A stretch of DNA of 64,000 nucleotides from Linanthus parryae (GCA_023055425.1 JALGPY010000005.1:85973495-86037494); one strand, 5' to 3'. Positions 25,083 to 36,638 are shown, counted from the stretch's first letter. A program made the numbers and translations. The notes: generated by a model not told the origin, from the letters alone.

Positions 25083-26515
25083 ATGAGTACTGTAGGTGAT
25101 GGTGGTTTCTCACAGGGAAGAACTGCTAACGGACCTCCTCTCTTCTGTGGAAAATTTTGCTCACTCGAAAGCTTTGATTAAAATGTTGATCATTGATCAA
25201 GATATAGAGCTTTGGACTATCATTCAGAATGGTCCTCACAAGTTCTACACATAGAAAGATGGGATTAAAACTCGCAAATCTGAAGACTCACTCTATGCTT
25301 CTTAATTAGAATAGTTTTCTAAAAAAATTAAAGCTATGAATCTCTTTTATTGTGCTTTGAGTGCAGATGAGTTCAACAGGATTTCAGGATGCAATAATGC
25401 CAAGGACATCTGGAATAAGCTTGTGGTGAATTTCGAAGGAGCTAGCCAAGTCAAGCAAACCAAGATCAACATTATCACAGGCAATATGAGCTATTCAAGA
25501 TGAATGAAGATGAGTCCATCAGAGACATGTTCAAAAGATTCACTGACATTGTCAACAACCTTGATTCATTGAGAAAGATAGTTCCAATGAATAAAAGGTT
25601 AGAAAGTTTTTGAGAAGTCTTCCAAAGGAAAAATGGGAACCAAAAACTACTGTTATTAAGGAAGCTCAAGATCTCTCATCACTTCAACTTGATGACCTAC
25701 AGTGGAAGCTCCTCACACATGAAATATCCATGAATGAAGTTTATGTAGAACTACCAGAAGGTGTCAAGAATCTAGCTCTCAAGGCAAAGGAGAATGAGAC
25801 ATTTAAGAGCCTTGAAACTGAAGATGATGATGATGATCCACTTGCATTTATTTCCAAAGCCTTGACCCGAATTCTTAAAAGGAAGAAAAACTTTGGAAAC
25901 AAGGACTTCAACAGAGATATGAACAAATCCTCTAGTAGAACAGACCACAAAGGTAAATATTCTACACATGGTAGTAAGCCTAAAGTCATGAATTGCTTTG
26001 AGTGTGGTGATGCATGACACTTGATCAGAGACTGTCCACACAAGAAGAGCAAGAATTTTTAGAAGAAAGATCATGATAGAAGAAAGAAAGCTATGATAGC
26101 CTCATAGAGTGATTCAGAAACCTCAAGTGACTCTGATTCTGAAGAAGAACATGTCAACCTATGCGTTATGGCCAATCATGATGAAAGTTCTTAAAAGAAC
26201 ATTGAGGTAATGGTAAAATGCACGATTTCAAAACCAACAGAAGTCATCTCTGATTATCTTAGATCAATGCTTATAAATGAAGAGGACTATCAGAAAGAGA
26301 TTAGAGTTTTGAAAGAAAAGTTTCATGAGCAAGCAAAAGAAAACTTGCATCTTGTCTGCCTGAATCAGAATCTTGAAATCTCTCAGAAGAAAACTGACCG
26401 TGATTCCAAGGCCTTGAAAACCAGTTTCAAAACCTTGAAAAAACAAGTCAAAGAAGTAGTCACTTAGAACTCTCTCTTCAGTAACAACATTGTTAATATA
26501 CGAAATCAAGTTGAT
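25083..26515 (+). pseudogene. SIRE-like gag (UBN2/DUF4219 type) with CCHC knuckle
   Basis: An ATG at 25083 (MSTVGDGGFSQGR) starts the region. Frames then shift repeatedly: YELFKMNEDESIRDMFKRFTDIVN (25490), RSLPKEKWEPKTTVIKEAQDLSSL (25613), then a zinc knuckle CFECGDAxHLIRDC near 26000 with a TGA replacing one spacer codon. The tail after 26100 is acidic and then coiled-coil-like (EEDYQKEIRVLKEKFHEQ). Gag packages the element RNA into virus-like particles in the cytoplasm. Multiple stops show it is inactive. Confidence 0.75.
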
Positions 26516-26566
26516 TAATTAAATAAACAAAAAAATACTCTTACTGATAATATTTAAGAATCTAAC

Positions 26567-29500
26567 TTGGTCAAAACAAAACTTGGAGGCTCAGAACACA
26601 ACTTGAACTTGATTCTTGGAGGTAGCTTAATGTTTGTTCACAAAACTGGTAGTGGATACAATCCAAACTTTCCAAGGAAAAACAATACCAGATTTGTGAA
26701 AGATGGAAGAAAAATATCTCCAAAGTGCCATTACTACAATAATATTGGTCATGTTAAGATTACTTCTCCTTTTAGAAGAAGAGACCCTCCCATAATGAGG
26801 AACACGTTTTCGTTCCAACTCAAAGGACAAGTTAGACAGATTTGGGTTCGTAAAGGGGTTGGACCACCTAACATGGTTGACCCTGAATATGAATCTAAAT
26901 TGAGCACTTGGTCTAACAGCTGGGTAAGGCAGTGAATGGTGTTTGCATGTTGTCACCAAGTTCGAAGAGCAAAAATGGTTTATGGACATTGGTTGCTCAA
27001 GACACATGAGTGGAAAGAGATCTCTATTCTCAGAACTGAAAGAGCAATCAGAAGGATCATTACACTTGGTGACAAAGGCAAATGCAGCATTCTTGGTATT
27101 GGTAAAGTTGGCACTGATGCTGAAAATGATATTTTTGATGTGTATCTTCTTGATGGTTTCAAATTTAACTTGCTAAGTGTATCTCAGCTTTGTGATAATG
27201 GAAAAAAGGTTATTTTTGATAAAGAGAAATGTGTGGTGAAAAATGAGATATTTGGCAATTGCGTCCTCATAGCCTCTAGATCAAACAATGTTTATACTTT
27301 TAAAACTAACAAAGTTGTAGGAGAAAACTTGAAGTGTCTCAAGGCCTTCAAAGAAGATTCAAAGCTTTGGAACAGAAAGTTGGGACACATTAGCTTGCAT
27401 ACCTTGAACAAGTTAGTTTCCAAGAATTTGGTAAGAGGTCTACCCTCAATCAAATTCAGAGATGAAGAAGTATGCAAGGCATGTGCACAAGTCAAGCAAA
27501 CTAGAAGCTCATTCAAGCCAAAGAATTTTGTAAGTACTACTAGACCCATAGAACTATTTCATATGGATCTCTGTGTTCCTATGAGAACTCCAACTCCAAA
27601 GTGTAAGAATTACATGCTTGTTATTGTATATGATTTCTCTAGATATACTTGGGTTATGTTTCTTAGAGAAAAATCTGAAGCTCTCACTGAATTTTCAAAG
27701 CTTTGTAAAGAACTTCAAACCTTTAAAAACCTACCTATTGCTTCAATCAGAAGTTACCATGGTAGAGAGTTTGATCAACTTGAGTTTGATGTATTCTGTT
27801 CCAAACATGGCATCTCTCACCACTTTTCAGCTCCTAGAACTCATCAACAAAATGAAGTTGTTGAAAGAAAGAACAGGACCTTTGAAGACATGTCAAGAAA
27901 AATGCTTCGGCACAAAAAGTTGCCAAAGTACTATTGGGCAGAACTTGTGAATACACCAAACTATATTCTTAACAGGTGCTTGATCAGACCTATTCTGAAG
28001 AAGACTCCCTATGAGTTGTTCAAACGAAAAAAGCCAAACATTTCTTAATTCAAACCATTTGGTTGTACTTGTTTTTTCCACAATAATAGTAAGGACAATC
28101 TTGGTAAGTTTGATGCAAGAAGTGAGGAAGGTATTTTTCTTCGCTATTCATAGACAAGGAAAGCCTGTAGCGTTTATAATAAGAGAACCGAGTTGGTTGA
28201 ATAAAGCATTCATGTTATTTTTTATGAAAGCTATGATGGTTCTTTGAGTGATGGTTTTACAGATCTTAATCTGAACAAGCATTATTCAGATAATGAAGAA
28301 GAATCCTCAAAAGGATCCAAGGAAATATCACAGGAACAAAACAGGCATTTTCAAGGCCTTGAAACCAAAGTTCAAAGACTTGAAACAGAACCTCCAGAGA
28401 AGACTGAAGAACAAGCTACTACTTCAAGTTCTCAGAGACTTGAGAAGCAAACTAGAGTGCCTGAACCATGGACACCAAGGAAGAGATTTAAATATTTCTC
28501 ATCTCATCTTGCTGATAACATAATTTCTGATCCAACCACTGGTACACAAACTAGATCACAGTTGAAAAATCTTTGGGCTTTTAATGCTTTTATTTCTATT
28601 GTAGAACCTAAAACTGTGAAGGAAGCATTTCAATAAGCAGACTGGATCATAGCAATGCAAAGTGAACTCAATGAGTTTGAAAGGAAAAAGTTTTGGAATC
28701 TAGTTCCTCCTCCAAAAGATAAGTATGTTATTGGCACCAGATGGGTATTCAGAAACAAGTTAGATGAGAATGGAAAGGTAATCAGGAACAAAGCTAGATT
28801 GGTAGCTCAAGGCTACAATCAAGAAGAAGGTATTGACTATGAAGAAACTTTTGCTACTGTTTCCAAGTTAGAAGCAATTAGAATTCTACTTCCATTTGCA
28901 TCTCACAAGAACATGAAACTTTTTAAAATGGATGTGAAATGTGAATTTCTTAATGGCTATTGCAAGAAAAAGTCTATGTTGCTCAACCTCCAGGTTTTGA
29001 AAATGATAAGTTTCCAGATCATGTTTAAAAACTTGACAAAGCTCTGTATGGTTTGAAACATGCTCCAAGAGCTTGGTATGAAAGATTGTCAAAGTTTCTA
29101 CTTGAAAATTATTTCAAAATGGGATTAGTAGATAAGAACCTATTCATAAAGACTCATGAGAAAGACATGCTTGTAGTTCAAATTTATGTTGATGATATTC
29201 TTTTTGGAGCTACTAATGATCTTCTTTGCAAGGAATGCTCAAGTCTTATGAGCAGGGAATTTGAAATGAGCTTGATGGGAGAATTGAACTTCTTTCTTGG
29301 ACTTCAAATTCATCAAATGAGGAAACGCATATTCCTACATCAAATCAAGTACACAAGGGGCTTGCTAAGCAAGTACAATATGTCTCCTTCCAAAGAGATT
29401 AAGACCCCCATGAGTTCTACACTGTCTTTAGACAAGGATGAATCTGGTAAGAGTGTGAATGTAAAAGAATATAGAGATGATGACTTTGCAGGATATAAAG

Positions 29501-29880
29501 TTGATAGAAAGAGCACATCAGTATGCTGTCAATTTCTTGGATCATCTTTAACCAGATGGCAATCAAAGAAGAAAAACTCAGTTGCACTATCAACAGCTGA
29601 AGCTGAATACATAGCAGTTGGAGCTTGCTATTCACAAGTGTTGTGGATAGCACAAAAAATGAGATATCTTGCATTTGATTTTAGAGATATACCTATCCAT
29701 TGTGACAACACAAGTGCAATATCAGTTACAAAGAATCTAGTTCAGCATTCCAGAACAAAGCATATTGATGTTAGACATCACTTCATCGGAGATCATGCTG
29801 AAAAAGGGGATATTGTTCTTGAATTTGTTTCTACTAATTTAAAATTTGCATACATCTTCACTAAACCATTGCCAGATTAA
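26567..29880 (+). pseudogene. SIRE-like pol: protease, integrase, RT, RNase H
   Basis: The lead-in has a degraded knuckle (KCHYYNNIGHVK) and QIWVRK. The protease box is decayed to WFMDIGCSRHMSG (about 26975). A 370-codon open frame at 26936-28048 carries LWNRKLGHIS and the integrase core. There HMDLC and QQNEVVERKNRT keep D and E, but the middle catalytic box is RSYHGREF with Tyr in place of Asp. Frameshifts follow near 28050-28240. RT: FWNLVPPPKDKYVIGTRWVF (28690), FKMDVKCEFLNG (28920), YVDDILFGATND (29185). RNase H: VALSTAEAEYIAVG (29580), CDNTSAI (29702), RTKHIDVRHHF, ending FTKPLPD at 29880. Well preserved overall but inactivated. Confidence 0.85.
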
Positions 29881-30377
29881 ACATTCTCAACCTTAAGATT
29901 GGAATTGGGCATGCTAAATAAAGAAGCATTGGTTTAGGGGGAGAAACAGGTAAGCCTTATGTGTTTCAAAGGTTTGAACTGATTTTCAAAGCCTTGAAAT
30001 CTTTTAAAAACTTCGTGTATATGTGCATCACTTTATGTAGCTTTTCAAGGCCTTGAAATCTTTTCCAAATCCTTGAAAATAAGACTGCATGCTAGATAGT
30101 CGGTAAATTGGATCTTTCAATATTGGGTGTTATCTTTGTAGATAATTGCTCAATGTTGCCCCTCAATTTTTTAAATACCCCTTTTTAGCCAAAATAGTAT
30201 TATATCTTTTATTTCCAGTGGCACAATCTAAATTTGAATCCATTTGATTTAGCAGATCTTCAAAGACCAGAAAGAATATTTAGTTTTCTTTTCAAACTAA
30301 AACTCTCTTCTATTTATCTCCTTCTTTCTTTCTCTCCTTCATATCTATTCTACCTCTCTCTTCTCTCTCAAACCCTA

Positions 30378-31092
30378 ATGTGCACTAGAAGAGCCTCTGA
30401 CAGAATCAAGATGGTTGGTGGTTCAAAGGATACAACAGAGAAGAAAATAATGACCAGTGTGGAAGAGGTTCAAACCATTAGTGTTGATTCCAGTTCATAG
30501 ACCCCTACTTCAGAAGACATAGAACCTCCTCCTCCCAAGAAGAAGGCGAAGAAAGATGAGACACCAGTGTCCAGCAAGATGGAAAAGAAGGAAGTGGAGT
30601 CTGCATCAGAAAAACAGAAAGGAATTCAGATTGGTAGCCCTAAGAAGATAAAGAAGAAGGCTGACAAAGCTGATCAAGGCAAAGGAAAAGAGAAGGTTAC
30701 AGAGGATGAACCTCATGAGAACATTGAGAAGGTACTACAGATCTGTTCATAGAAAAAATCCACTGGTAAAAAATCAACCCCGTATAATACATGGTTCATT
30801 ACTAATGATGCTAGAGGTCAGTGGCTAGATGGATTTTCTTCTAGATCAGGTGCATTCTATAGTATGATCAGTATTCCTATGTTACATGGTATGAATCTGG
30901 AGTGTATCAAAATGTTGAAGAAAATCTCTATTTGGTTTATTACGAATCCTCCAGAGTTATCTTTTCCTAGACTCACCAGATTCTTCTACCTAAACATGAA
31001 ACAACTCAGGAAAACTACAAATCTCGTAATTCAGACCAAGGTTGCTGGTATTGACATGGAATTAGATAACTCTGAGTTTGCATATTTTCTAG
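30378..31092 (+). pseudogene. SIRE-like env/extra ORF, N-terminal part
   Basis: ATG at 30378 (MCTRRASDRIK) opens a Lys/Glu/Ser-rich region (KKKAKKDETPVSSK, KGKEKVTEDEPHENIEK) with stops at about 30498 and 30750. It continues in a more structured part (TWFITNDARGQWLDGF, SFPRLTRFFYLNMKQLRK, MELDNSEFAYFLG). It is cut at about 31092 by other Copia sequence. It is the N-terminal counterpart of the ORF at 10480-11337. About 500 bp of 3' UTR-like DNA lie between RNase H and this ORF, with palindromes at 30043 and nearby. Role unknown. Confidence 0.6.
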
Positions 31093-31248
31093 GCTGCCCC
31101 AGGAGACGTTCGGATATGCAAGATTCCTACAGATGAGAATCTATCAGACCCGCTTACAAAGCCGCTTACGCAGTGGAAGCATGAAGGGCGCACTAGGAGT
31201 ATGGGCATACGAGATGCGCCAGATTGGCTCTTGTGCAAGTGGGAGACT
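31093..31248 (+). pseudogene. Copia RNase H C-terminal end
   Basis: Reads GDVRICKIPTDENLSDPLTK, then KHEGRTRSMGIRDAPDWLLC, the characteristic last residues of Copia RNase H. A purine tract GTGGGAGAC and an LTR follow at once. Only the last 50 or so codons are present, joined directly to the SIRE-like extra ORF, so this is a truncation junction. Confidence 0.75.
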
Positions 31249-31581
31249 GTTGGAATAGATGCCCTAGAGGCAATCTAGTTTAGTATGAATTTATTTGTGG
31301 CTAGAAATTCATTTATTATTTATTGGATATTTAATATAATGAAGTCCTTAGATTTACAATTGTGTTGTTTATCTTAAATATCCCTAGTCCAGTATAATGA
31401 TTAATGGGACAATCATCTATAGACTAGTATGGGGTTGGATTGATATGGAGATATCATGATCCAACACATAGGTGTGCATTAAGGGTAATGACGCACTGGA
31501 TTGACCCATCTCCGAGAAGGCTACATACACTTTATGTTGACCCAAACTCCCTTGAATTCATTGAATGGATTAGGTAATTTA
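31249..31581 (+). repeat. Copia 3' LTR, left part
   Basis: Begins TGTTGGAATAGATGCCCTAG after the purine tract GTGGGAGAC. It matches the minus-strand LTR end at 6748 downwards (GCCCTAGAGGCAAT, AAATATCCCTAGTC, TGGATTGACCCA). It is recognisable up to the MITE at 31582; beyond the MITE no matching LTR end was found. Confidence 0.75.
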
Positions 31582-32129
31582 GGCTCCGTTTGGTTGTTAG
31601 TAAATTGTTTTAAAAAGAAAAAATATTGTACACGTAAAATTTTTTTTTTTTGTCAAAAGATTTCTCTGTAATCATTTTCTCATGTTTGGTTAACCCTTTA
31701 AAAACATTTTTCTTGTGCATTAGATATTATTATGAATATTTTTTCTTGTGCATTAGATATTATTATGAAAATTTACATATAACAACAAATAAATAATTGA
31801 TTTAACGGTTAGCTGTAAGTGAATTTGGAGGTGGTGGTGGAGCAGTGCCAGCAGATGCAGTGTTGGAGGCGGTGGTGGAGCAGTGGTAGGAGAGGTGGTG
31901 GTGCAGCAGTGACGGTAGTGGTGGGTGGCGGCAGTGGTGGTGGAGGTGTTAGTATGAGGTTTTCTCATGCTCCTAAACCTCTGAAAATGGCTTACAGACT
32001 TTTAAACGTGTAAATCATTTTACATAATTTGAGTGAAAACATTCTACTTGATAAAAGATTTTACACAGATAAATTACGAACCAAACACGAAAGTGAGGGA
32101 AAACATTTTACCACCAACCAAACGGAGCC
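31582..32129. mobile_element. PIF/Harbinger-like MITE
   Basis: Terminal inverted repeats GGCTCCGTTTGGTTG and CAACCAAACGGAGCC are flanked by TTA on both sides (31579-31581 and 32130-32132), the 3-bp target preference of PIF/Harbinger. No transposase is present. The middle (31828-31950) is a GGTGGT-rich low-complexity stretch; the 64-codon Gly-rich open frame there is not a gene. Confidence 0.75.
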
Positions 32130-32895
32130 TTAAACCCATACAGTTTGGAAACGTTATTCATATTGAAGCTAGGGTGGATTTGAATTTTGATTTCTACTAT
32201 TGCCTTTTCGCCATTTAGCTATTCTTTAGATTTAAGCAATTCCTGACCTATTTGACAGAATATAAACCGAAGAGCACCTCCCCCCCCCCCCCCCCCCCAG
32301 GCTACGTGTGGGGGTACGTGCGTGTCCGAATTCACAGTTTCGACATATTTTGGGTATAGATTTGCCACTTTTGGTAAATTTATTTCGTCAATAAACTCTA
32401 CTAGCAGGAGATCTGAGTTACAGTTCCGAAAAGAATCTGTCCAGTTAGAAACTGTTAGGTATCATGAGAAATGGGAGCATTCCAATGCAGAAGAGCTTTG
32501 TTTCCTCTCTGACACAGTAGCATTTGGGCTTTTTCCGATGAAGCTATCCATTGGATTGAGAACCCAGCTTGAAAGGATTCCCAATTCCTTTGATTACTAG
32601 ATTGATTGATCTCTGTTTCTGTCTAATTTGGTCTGTGCCTGTCTAATTCGTAGTCCTCTGTTACTAGGTCAATTTTCATGTTTAAGCATGATGAATTGAT
32701 AAAGCAGATTCTCCTTCAGAAATTTTGAATTTGTTTGATGTACTGACTTGAGTGTAGTGCCAATTTGCTTGATGTACCGACTTGAATCTTGTTGTCCCAT
32801 GTACTCGTCTGCTTGGCAGAGGTTTGAACATCCGAATCTCTTTCGGGAATCGTGAAGACTGATAAGACTGTTCACTCTATGTGTTGAAAATCGTA
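32130..32895. other. Unassigned sequence with poly-C tract
   Basis: No recognisable gene or element. A run of 20 C occupies 32279-32298. An open frame at 32322-32600 has no recognisable motif and is not called. It may be further decayed repeat sequence. Confidence 0.4.
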
Positions 32896-33134
32896 CCACT
32901 CCGTCCCGTCTCTTTGTTTCCATTTGACTTTTTTGACTCGTATCTGGGTCACTTTGACCGGATGATTTGGATAGCAAAATAATATTATTTTTTGATAATT
33001 TTTTCACCATATTATAGAGCAACTTTTTCTCTACAACACCATGAAAAAATTATCAAAAACAAATCACCGGGTCAAAGTGACCCAGTGAATAGTGACAAAA
33101 ATAAAATTGGAAACAAAGAGACGGGACGGAGTGG
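32896..33134. mobile_element. Stowaway-like (Tc1/mariner) MITE
   Basis: It has near-perfect long inverted ends: CCACTCCGTCCCGTCTCTTT at the left and its complement AAAGAGACGGGACGGAGTGG at the right. It is flanked by TA on each side. The CTCCGTCC-type end and TA target are those of Stowaway MITEs. At 239 bp it encodes nothing; the whole unit could fold into a hairpin. Confidence 0.85.
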
Positions 33135-33685
33135 TAGTAGCTGATAAGAGAACTAGGTACCAAGTAAAGCGTGAAAACTCAATTGAAAATCTATACATGC
33201 TCCTATTTCTCTTTTCTTAAGACCTTTCTAACTTCAAATGTTCTTACTTTTTCACGCCTAAAATTTACTTCTTAGAAGATAAAGTAAAAGAAAATTAAGC
33301 AACAGATTTTTATTAAATTAACAATTTCTTAGTAAGATTTTTATTTCTTTAGAAAAATAGAACATAGCATAATTATCCCATTGAAGTGCACCGAAATGCC
33401 AAAACAATGACCCGACTACACGCTGTAAGCGCACAAGCATGCCTAACAACTTCACAAAACATTAGCCGAAGAAAACCAAACACCGGCTGGAAACAAAACA
33501 AGTCTACTTATAGAAACTGAGAATTAAAGTGTCCATATGGAGTGGACAAGCCTCCCAATTACTCAGACATATATTAGACAAATATTCCGTACATAGTGTT
33601 GGATAATCCTAGGAGCATATTTAAGGAAACACTTGAATAACTGATAGATAACTGCTAAGTAACTGCTACATAATTGCTAGGTAAC
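33135..33685. other. Unassigned intergenic sequence
   Basis: I see no gene, terminal repeat or RNA feature here on either strand. It is AT-rich and may be decayed repeat DNA. Confidence 0.4.
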
Positions 33686-34870
33686 TGATAACTCCACATT
33701 AGGAGTTATATTCGTATATGATTCACCATTGTTTTGTGTGTACTTTGAGGGATTTACGTGAGAAATTCACCAATTCTTAAACGTTTTGAGCATGCTTGAG
33801 TAATTGGACTTACTTGTGTAATCCGGACGTTTTCTGCATGTTTGATGCTTAATTTGTCGCATGTGATCTTCCGGTATTTTTTCGTGTTGTGGATTTCAGG
33901 ACCGGAAGCTTGGAGTGCGGATTTTGGAGCGGAACCGAACTTCGGAACGAAAGAGACTCAAGGAGTGCATGAGAGAATGGATGAAGAAGATGAGAAGCTG
34001 AGAGGAGAAAAAGACTTAGCAAAATTTCAAGAGTGAAACGAAGCAACTCACAAAAGGTGATCCTAGGATCACAAATTGTGATCACAGGATCAAGTGCAAG
34101 ACCGAGTTGAGGATCAACGTGAACTCCAAATAGGTGATCCTATGACCAAAAAAGGTGATCCTAGGATCACAAATTGTGATCACAAGATCACAAAATAGAT
34201 CTGACGTGAGTTCAAGTGGGGTAAAAGTGCTATTTTCAAAAGTTACAAAGAAAAGAACGTGTGTTTCATTAAAAAACACTCCTAGGGCTTTTTCCTTAGC
34301 CATTGACGACTGATTTGGAGCAAGGAAAAGCTAGAGAACAAGATTGAAAGCGAAGATCATCAAGATTTGAAGATTATTCGTTTGATTTCTCATATCTCTT
34401 CCCCTCTTAGTATGATTATGGAGATTTTGAGTTTGATAAACTATATCATGTCTAGCTAACTCTCTAAGCTAGGCAATTGATGGAAAACTAAGGTTTTGAT
34501 TAGTATTTTTCCGGATTGATGACTTGATTCATGTTTATGCTTAAATCTAGTTTATGTTCTAGTTAGCTCGTATGTTCTTGTGCTTTATTCTTAGTATTCT
34601 TGGCTTGATCACCCGTAGGGTACTACTTGTTGAGATAGTTGCACGAAAGTGAACTAATCGAGACGCGTTAAAGAACACAGTGAGTAGTCTTGTAGTTCTT
34701 TGAGACTGAGAGGAGATAAGAACTTGATTAACCAAGTCTGTGTTGTTTCGGTTGGGATTGTCTAGGACTTAGTGAATACGGTGGACTGACAGGACCCGGT
34801 GAGCGAGCCTAGCAAGCCAGCTAGAACGTAACAGTAGACGGAGGTGGACCGACAGGACCCAAAGTTAACT
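33686..34870 (+). repeat. Athila-like LTR fragment
   Basis: Starts TGATAACTCCACATTAGGAG, like the 39901 LTR start TGATAACTCTCTATTAGAG. It shares the later blocks with that family: GTGATCCTAGGATCACAAA repeats (34057-34190), TTTTTCCGGATT, and the GGTGGACCGACAGGACCC motif near 34790 and 34850. It is more diverged than the two LTRs of the 39901-47127 element and lacks the expected 3' end and PBS. It is therefore a truncated copy of a related family. Confidence 0.65.
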
Positions 34871-35036
34871 GAAATGCAGATTCATGTGAGATCGACAGAT
34901 AAAAACACCAACAACAAAAAATCATATCTAAACAATCATTTATCAGATAAAATCAAATTCAATTAGTTTTTATAGATACAACAAATCCAATTTGGATGAG
35001 AAAAGAGAAAGAGAAAGGAGAAAGAGATGGAGATGG

Positions 35037-35196
35037 AGATCGGAATTGAACAACCAGTTTCGCCCACCACCGCCGTAGATCGGAACAGAACTACCGGTTT
35101 CGCCCACCTCCGCCGTAGATCGGAACGGAACCACCTGTTTCGCCCACCTCCGCCGTAGATCAAAACAGAACCATCGGCTTCGCCCACCTCCGCTGC
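35037..35196. repeat. 40-bp tandem repeat, four copies
   Basis: Four head-to-tail 40-bp units start at 35037, 35077, 35117 and 35157 (core TTTCGCCCACCTCCGCCGT), with a partial fifth at 35197. The minus-strand frame through it gives Arg/Gly/Val-rich text that shifts frame with each unit, so it is not coding. Confidence 0.85.
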
Positions 35197-35397
35197 AGAT
35201 CGGAATAGAGCCACCATTCCTCGTCTTCCAGAGTCAGATCTGAGTCGGACTCGTCGTTCTCTTCGCCAGATTCGAGCAGGAGCCGTCCGTCTACCACCGC
35301 CTCCGCCTCTTTTGTCTAGGACCACTGGCGTTGACCTCTCTTCGTCCGTCCACCAGCGAAGAATAAGAAGAAGATGAAGAAGAAGAAGGCAAACAGA

Positions 35398-35480
35398 TCT
35401 CGATCGATCGATCGAGAGAGAGAGAAAGAGAGAGAGACAAATATAGAGAGAGAGAGAGTGAGAGAGAGTGAGAGAGTAGA
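35398..35480. repeat. GATC/GA microsatellite
   Basis: GATCGATCGATC passes into a (GA)n tract with a few interruptions. Simple sequence repeat. Confidence 0.85.
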
Positions 35481-36135
35481 TATGTTCATCACGTCATCAC
35501 AACCACCGTTCGTCGTCCACCGCTGTTCGTCGATCTTCCCCCGCCTCCTCCTCCTCTATCTCTTTTTCTCTCTATGTGGTGTGTGTGGTGTGTTCTGGTT
35601 GTGGTGTGTGAGGATAGGGTTAGGTAAAAAAGTGGGGGAGAGGAATGGGTGGGGCTGTTTACATTTTTGAGAGGGTAATTTGGTATTTTTCCTTTATTAA
35701 GGTTACGAAAATGTCAATGAGAACAAAGAGGAGAGACGTACCAAAGAGGAAATTGGGAACAAAGAGCAGAGGCGGAGTGGTACTTGTTTGTGGTTGAAAG
35801 TTGTCAGGTAAGTTTCCATTAAAAAATATGCAAGTTTTCATTTTTTTTTTTTTGAGGAAAATGTAAGTTTTCATTTGAAGATGTTACTTTGATTTTTTTA
35901 TAATTATTATTTATTAGCAATATATATATTTATGCAAAAAAATAATTACATGTTCATAGGTCATGTCTATTTTTTTCAACATGTTCTTAATTAATATTAT
36001 TTTTATATTATAATATTACTATATATATTATAGTAATAATATATAATTATGCAAAAAACCGGTCCAACCACAGGTCCGACTGGTCCGACCGTGAACCAGT
36101 GTCTCACCGGTTGGATGGTCGGTCCGGTTCTAAAA
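35481..36135. other. Unassigned AT-rich sequence with MITE-like end
   Basis: No gene. GGGAACAAAGAGCAGAGGCG followed by GAGTGGTA at about 35755-35783 resembles the right end of the Stowaway-like MITE at 32896-33134; no matching left end was found. A GGTCCGACTGGTCCGACC block at 36080-36130 is a low-complexity repeat of a type seen at TE edges. A TATATATTATAG hairpin-like stretch lies at 36010-36040. Confidence 0.35.
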
Positions 36136-36638
36136 ACTTTGCTCCCAACACCAAATTTATGAAATCTTTCCCTACAATATCCCATCACTTTTGATAAAAT
36201 AAAGCAGTCAAACCATCAGGCCCAGGGGTCTTCAAGGGGTGCATTCAGAAAAAAAAGCTTATTTTACCTCTTAAGTTGTTTTGGTCCCCCCTCCTTTAAC
36301 CACACAAATCTAGATAAACATCTCCACTTAGTTTCTTACAAGGACTTCATTTAATTCAGCTTCTAACCTTATAATTTTTTGCAGGTTTCAACAGTTGGGG
36401 CCTCCTGTTTTGCCGGAACTTTTTTGTCCAGAATCTTGTTTGGGGCATCTGAACTTCTTCCTGGAACTCCATTGTGCAAAGTAGAAGTCATGTTCTGCAC
36501 TTACTTGTAAATTGATGCATGTCTCTGTTTAATTCCAAGCCTTTCCTATAACCTCCTTACAATCTAATCATGTCAGCGTCGAACTGTGAACATAAACCTT
36601 CTTATTTGGTTATGATTTGCTCCATTTTCCTTCAGTTC

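Larger units (their letters stand above)
23822..31092 (+). mobile_element. SIRE/Maximus-like Copia element, 3'-truncated
   Basis: Order: 5' LTR, initiator-Met PBS, gag with CCHC, protease, integrase, RT, RNase H, then a lysine-rich extra ORF. The QIWVRK phrase before the protease and the extra ORF downstream of pol fit the SIRE/Maximus lineage. The element stops at about 31092 inside the extra ORF, where unrelated Copia RNase H sequence begins; there is no 3' LTR. It is inserted at the end of the LINE (left flank GATTG). Confidence 0.85.

Noticed and set aside
31819..32013. Gly-rich plus-strand frame
   Set aside because: Product of a GGT-rich low-complexity stretch inside a MITE; no start context or conserved partner.
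32322..32600. 92-codon plus-strand frame near the poly-C tract
   Set aside because: No recognisable motif and no gene structure around it; left as unassigned sequence.
34963..35325. 120-codon minus-strand Arg/Gly-rich frame
   Set aside because: Generated by a 40-bp tandem repeat whose units shift frame relative to each other.
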